Positions 8,219 through 14,701 of a DNA stretch of 14,701 nt are shown piece after piece. A program made the position numbers and the translations under genes. The DNA comes from Monoraphidium neglectum (Eukaryota; Chlorophyta; Chlorophyceae; Sphaeropleales; Selenastraceae), in the NCBI RefSeq assembly GCF_000611645.1, contig NW_014012250.1, positions 1 through 14,701 of the forward strand. The letters are read 5' to 3'. The notes under the pieces were generated by a model that was not told the origin of the DNA, ran no database searches, and saw only the letters and a list, made by a program, of their open reading frames with translations. The stretch's first letter is position 1. The number at the start of each line of letters is the position of its first letter.

Positions 8219-10782
8219 TCACTGCACATGTGCGGAAGCGTCCTCGTGCTGCTGCAAGTGCGCGTGCAGCTCAGGGAACTCCCACGGCGCAAAGCCTCGG
8301 CCGCACACCGCCGCATCGGGCACCGCCTGCCCGTCGGCGCCGGCCTCCTGCTGCAGCTTTGCCGACGCCTCGTCAGCGCCCGCCTCCAGCAGCCCGTCCA
8401 ACCGCTCGAATCCGCCGGCCTTCCAGCGCCAGGCGGGGACGCAGTCTGTGTCCAGCTCCCCTGGGAGCAGCTGCGCGCCCTCCTCGGGCTCAAACCACCG
8501 CGGTGCCCACTGCGAGCCGACCTCCTCCCGGCGCGCGGCGTCCGCATGCCCCGCAGCTTCCAGGCGCCCCTTCTCAGCGGCGGCGCGCGGCAGGTGGCGC
8601 CCCGCGAGCGCCTCGCGGTCAGGCCGCCGCCGGCTGTCGCTAGGGAGCGGCGGCAGGCGCAGGTCGGCGCAAGTGTTGAGTTGGCGCGCAAAGTGGGTCA
8701 TGCCGTAGTAGTCGTCCTCGGGCTTGGGACGGCACGTCCAGAGCCGCCGGCGCGGAGCGTCAGGGAGCAGCTCGCCGTCTGGGCCGCACTCCGCCGCGTC
8801 CAGGTGGCTGGACCAGAGCCCGCTGAGGTGCAGGCGCTTGACGCCGCCCTTGTCGATGACGTGGCCCGCGAACTCGTACCGCCCCGCGTTGAACCACCCG
8901 CAGGGAGTGAAGTTCAGCACGCACTTCACGCCGCTCTCGGGGCAGTACACGTAAAACTCGCCCTCGGCGTCGATCCAGGTGCGGCCCAGCACGAGGTTGT
9001 GCACCTTGACGTTGGGCGGCACGTGGGTGTAGGTCTCGCCACTGCCTAGCAGCTTGATGCGCGTGCGGCCGTTGGGGAACACCTCCAGGTAGTTGCCCAG
9101 GAAGCGCGTCTTGGGGGCGCTCACGATGTCATACTGCCACCGTGGGCTCTCGCTGTGCGCGACGCCCACTGGAGGGGACGCGGTGACCTGGGAACAGAGC
9201 AGACGCGCGTGGCCGAGGCAGGGGCAAAATTGGCGTCAGGGCTCACGATCAGGAGACTAATCTTGAGGGTCGTGCTGCTCGTTGACTGCACGGTTGGCAC
9301 CGCACGCACAGCGCCATACTCCTCAGAAGGACATATTGATATTTCGAAACGGGGCCAACTGGGCAGTGCAGCCCGTACCGAGATGCTGGTGAAAATGCAC
9401 TTGCTGCAGCCCCCACTGCCGTTGCATGCTAAACAGCAGAAGACTCCTCAGACCGCAAGCTCGGGCGCACATGCGTGTGCACTCACACGCGCACACGAAT
9501 GCAAACACTATCACGCATTCTTACACACCTGCTCTGCGAAAAACCGGCCGTCCTTGTCCTTGCCCAGTCCCTCCAGCTCAAAGGTCTCCCCCAGCATTGG
9601 GTTGAAGGGCTTCCATGCGCGCTCGGCGGCGCCAAAAGGCGCCACAAGGAAAGTGGCAACAAGCGCCATGCTGCGTGGCGCACAGACAAGAAAGGGTCAA
9701 ATCAGAGAGTCATGCCTGACCGCGGCGAGCAGCGTGCAGCTGTCGCGGCCCTCTCTGGCATCGCTGGACCAGCCAAGGTTCAGACTGCCTTGCAAAGGGC
9801 TACAGCTTCATGCATCAAGGCAGGCAGTGCAGGCCGTCACGTCTGAAGCCGTAAACCGGCATTCCCTCCGGCCTGTCGCCATCAGCCCGAAAGACCGCCA
9901 ACCCCCAGCCCCGCAAGCACTCGCACCGCTCCAAGGGGTCGGCGGCCGCGTCCGCCGCATCCAGCAGCTCAGCATACTCCAGCACTTCGCCCATCTTCTG
10001 CAACATGCTCATTGGCTCCATGATGAACACCGGCACGGACAATAGGCTCAGCACATCCGCGCCAACGTACTCACGCACTGTCGCCATGTTGAACATACTG
10101 CTCTTAGCCTGTGCAGCGGTTGGGGCGCAAATACACTGAAAAGGTCAGCAACACATTGTGGTCAAACATCTTAAATGGCAGCTGGTTTCCATGGCACCGA
10201 AGGTGGGCGTGTGCATCAAGACATCTAGCTCTGCACACAGCTCACGTGCGCACCGGGCTACTCGTGCCGGCCAGCGCAGGATCGCCGCAGGCACCTGCCA
10301 GGGATATCATCGAAATCAGCCAACAACTTGCGACCAAAGATAGACCAAGTTAGTGAACACCCACCTCCTGGATTGCCTTCTCGTCCGGGTGAGCCTCGCC
10401 TGTCGGCCCCTTGTTGAGGTCTGCGCCTGCCATAGATTTGTTGAGCTCGTCCACACTGCATGCAAGGGTCCGGCACGGCGCGCCGTGGTTCTTGTGCCAC
10501 TCGTCAACCCGCGCTCCACCAAGGCAGACTGCACCAGCAGTGATGCTTCCCGGCCTCAAGGGCTCAAACCCCATGCGTTGGACCAGATATGGTCCTAGTA
10601 TGCCTATAGCTTCAATTCAGGACGCTCTGCATGCATACAGGTACAGCGGGCAGGCCCTTCAACAGCTGGCACCCGTCTCACTTGCCCTCGCCGTCGTCCC
10701 AGACGCGGCCAGTGAGCCCAGATGTGACAGCACCCGCCGCAGATGTCACGGCACCCGCGAGGTCGCCCACGAGGTTCCACAT
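8219..10782 (-). CDS. Oxysterol-binding protein-related protein (ORP), short PH-less form, 494 aa
   Basis: Five exons join in phase: 10782-10682, 10455-10365, 10108-9927, 9670-9529 and 9187-8219 (1482 coding nt plus stop). ORPs carry sterols or lipids, often in exchange for PI4P, between membranes at contact sites. Family marks in order: the start of the domain, LSVPVFIMEP (about 83-92); helix ERMALVATFLVAPFG; the hallmark KPFNPMLGETFE (145-156); KVHNLVLGRTWID (from 233); TPCGWF (about 266-271); LSGLWSSHL; LPPLPSDSRRRPDR (about 350-363); AEKGRLE; and WAPRWFE (399-405). There is no PH or ankyrin domain, as in plant ORP3/ORP4-type proteins. The N-terminus (MWNLVGDL, then two GAVTS units) is amphipathic or hydrophobic. 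The EQVSHHPP fingerprint is degenerate: it reads EQVTASPP across the exon 4/5 junction (171-178), so both histidines are missing while K145 and N148 of the other motif remain. The C-terminus after about 410 is acidic and poorly recognisable. Confidence 0.93.
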
Positions 10783-12460
10783 CGCTTAAAGGGTGAGGGC
10801 AATTTGAATGAGCGCGCCCTCTTGCAGAGCAGGAGTGCCCTCCTAGAATTGTGTGATTTTTTGCTGGAAGCAAACGATCAGTAACGGTTTGTGGACCTCG
10901 GAGCCCAGGAATGGGCACACGGCTCGACACGTTTGCTTGCGAATTCCTGCAGGCGCCACAACCAGCTGCATGCAACTCGTGGTGCCAAGCATGCCGAAAG
11001 CGGGCGTATGCCTGGCTGCGCGCCAAACAAGCCGTCTGCAAACGCATGCAACTGCACACTCCCCTTGTAGACGGAACTGGGCACCGGAGATGGAGATGGA
11101 CACCATAAGAACAGCAGCCGCAGGCGCAATGGCGATCGCCGGAAGCGAAGATTACGGTGGCAGCGGTGGCCGCCCATGCGCTGTCACATGGGTCAGGTGT
11201 CACTTGCTTCGGCAAGAGCAGGCAATAGAAGCAGATGTTGTTCCGAGCTGGGAAGCCTGCCCCTTGATACTCAAGGTGACTGCGGAAAGCAGCAGCGCAT
11301 GCATGCTATGTGCTTGCCGAGCCAGGGCGTTGGGGGATGTTGTAGCGGCGCCTTGTGAGCGCGGCCGCGCGCAGAATCAAATATTTTGTGTTGCTTGTCT
11401 TTTTTTGTGTGGCAAGCCCCGCCACTGAGGAGGCAGCTTTGACAAGGTGCCAGACTTCATAGTTACCCATCCTTACGGTGCCTCGATATGTGCTTTTTGT
11501 CGGCCCGTGCCATTCGGTCCCTACGCGCCAGAATACCGCCTGCCATCCTATCTGAGGCGCCTGATGTAGCTTGGCTGATGTGCAGCATACAGGGAGCGCA
11601 TGCGCACTTGGCAGACCAGCCCTGGGCGTGCTTGCACCCCCGCCCTGGCCCTCCCGAGCACCCCCAGGAGGCACATACCGGTATGATGCAATGGGCACAC
11701 GGTGTGAATATGGAGGGACCGAGCACAGGGAACGAGGGACACTGCGGCCGTCGGGTTCTAAACACCCATGCCTCGGCAGAGCTTTGCTGGTCCTCGTACA
11801 AGGGTGCGTGCGGGGTCAAACAAGGACCGGGACTCTTGCGGGGTTGCGACCTGGTCCCAGCGAAATGCTTCCCGGCCGCAGTCACTTCACCGGTTGCATA
11901 ATGGGCGTGAGTGTGTTCCATAATCTGCAGAAGCTGAACACCCATCCTCTGTGGTACTGAACGACATGGACGGAGGTGCACCCACTCCGCAGCCGCATTA
12001 AGGTGCTCGCATGGGCCCACGTTCAGACAGGAATAGGTTGTCAGTAGCTTGGGAACGCAGCAATTTTACTACAGATCCTGAGTTCAGACAAGCTGATCAA
12101 CCGGTGATCTCAGCGCATCCACTGGCTCCAACCTGCGTGACGACTTGGTCGCAGCTTAATTTTTGCCAGTAAAACAGGGGTGTCAGTGCAGCTGCGTGAC
12201 CATCCGCGGACTGGCGCTGGACAATAAGATCAGAACTCAGGTGAGCAGCTTGTGCTCTGTCCTGGCGGCTAAGTGGCCAATAGTGTGGACTGTGTGGGAG
12301 TCACAGTGTCCTGGGGCCAGCGCGGCGAGTACGGCGTGCCAGCTGCGCCGCTTGAGCCGCACCTGTCTGCGTTTTCCGCCTGCAGGCCGGCAGGTGCGTG
12401 TCCCCGGCCCCCCGGCCAACGCCGCCCCGGCTCGCTGCCTCCCTTGCTCACGCCACAGCC
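10783..12460. other. Intergenic between divergent ORP and SAP-domain genes
   Basis: This 1,678-bp gap should carry the 5' UTRs and promoters of both flanking genes. Open frames exist on both strands (for example 10853-11428 plus, 11488-11901 plus, 11463-12020 minus). They are rich in Cys, His and Trp and lack family patterns or convincing splice partners, so I do not call them genes. A short AT-rich patch at 11375-11410 stands out from the surrounding GC-rich DNA. A possible leader intron of the SAP gene lies at 12241-12385. Confidence 0.55.
12241..12385 (+). other. Possible 5'-UTR intron of the SAP-domain gene
   Basis: A near-consensus donor CTCAG|GTGAGC at 12241 pairs with a pyrimidine-rich acceptor GTTTTCCGCCTGCAG ending at 12385. 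The resulting 145-bp intron lies 75 bp upstream of the start codon. It would sit entirely in the untranslated leader. Supported only by splice-site shape. Confidence 0.4.

Positions 12461-14701
<2,241 letters not shown>

Noticed and set aside
8228..9049. 273-codon plus-strand frame rich in Arg, Ala and Leu.
   Set aside because: It is antisense to ORP exon 5, where the minus strand carries clear family motifs.
10853..12020. Several 130-190 codon frames on both strands between the ORP and SAP genes.
   Set aside because: Their composition is unlike the real exons, they overlap one another on both strands, and no splice-joined family motif was found.

Overview
The window looks like nuclear DNA of a green alga. 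It is GC-rich, the genes are split by short GT-AG introns, and one gene is a thylakoid-lumen photosynthesis protein with a plastid transit peptide and a twin-arginine lumen signal. Long CTG runs and Ala/Gln/Gly-rich tracts fit a chlorophyte, possibly Chlorella-like, but the species cannot be fixed from the sequence. I saw no bacterial operon, tRNA, rRNA, CRISPR array or recognisable transposon. Layout, left to right. (1) 290-2195, minus: a six-exon partial gene for a PsbP-domain (PPD6-like) thylakoid-lumen protein; its last exon(s) lie beyond the left edge. (2) 2613-5824, minus: a five-exon gene for a 756-residue protein with a von Willebrand A-like N-terminal half. Its pattern and order resemble animal meiosis 1 arrest protein (M1AP). 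(3) 6084-6772, plus: a probable two-exon gene for a 116-residue protein with a plastid-targeting-like N-terminus and no family I recognise. Its start lies 259 bp from that of gene 2 in divergent orientation. (4) 8219-10782, minus: a five-exon gene for a 494-residue oxysterol-binding-protein-related lipid-transfer protein (ORP). It has a clear FNPMLGETFE motif, but the usual EQVSHHPP fingerprint reads EQVTASPP. (5) 12461 to the right edge, plus: a SAP-domain protein whose first intron is largely a 244-bp CTG microsatellite and whose second exon is a long acidic/basic repeat-rich tail. All reading frames join in phase across every proposed splice, which is the main support for the exon models. 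The genes do not form a pathway: they serve photosynthesis, possibly meiosis, an unknown role, lipid transport and nuclear DNA/RNA binding. Gaps over 300 bp (2196-2612, 6773-8218, 10783-12460) hold no gene I can support. The observations most worth a second look are the M1AP-like gene in an alga, the ORP with a lost His-His pair, the interrupted CTG array inside an intron, and the regular ~36-residue spacing of RGR cores in the SAP protein.
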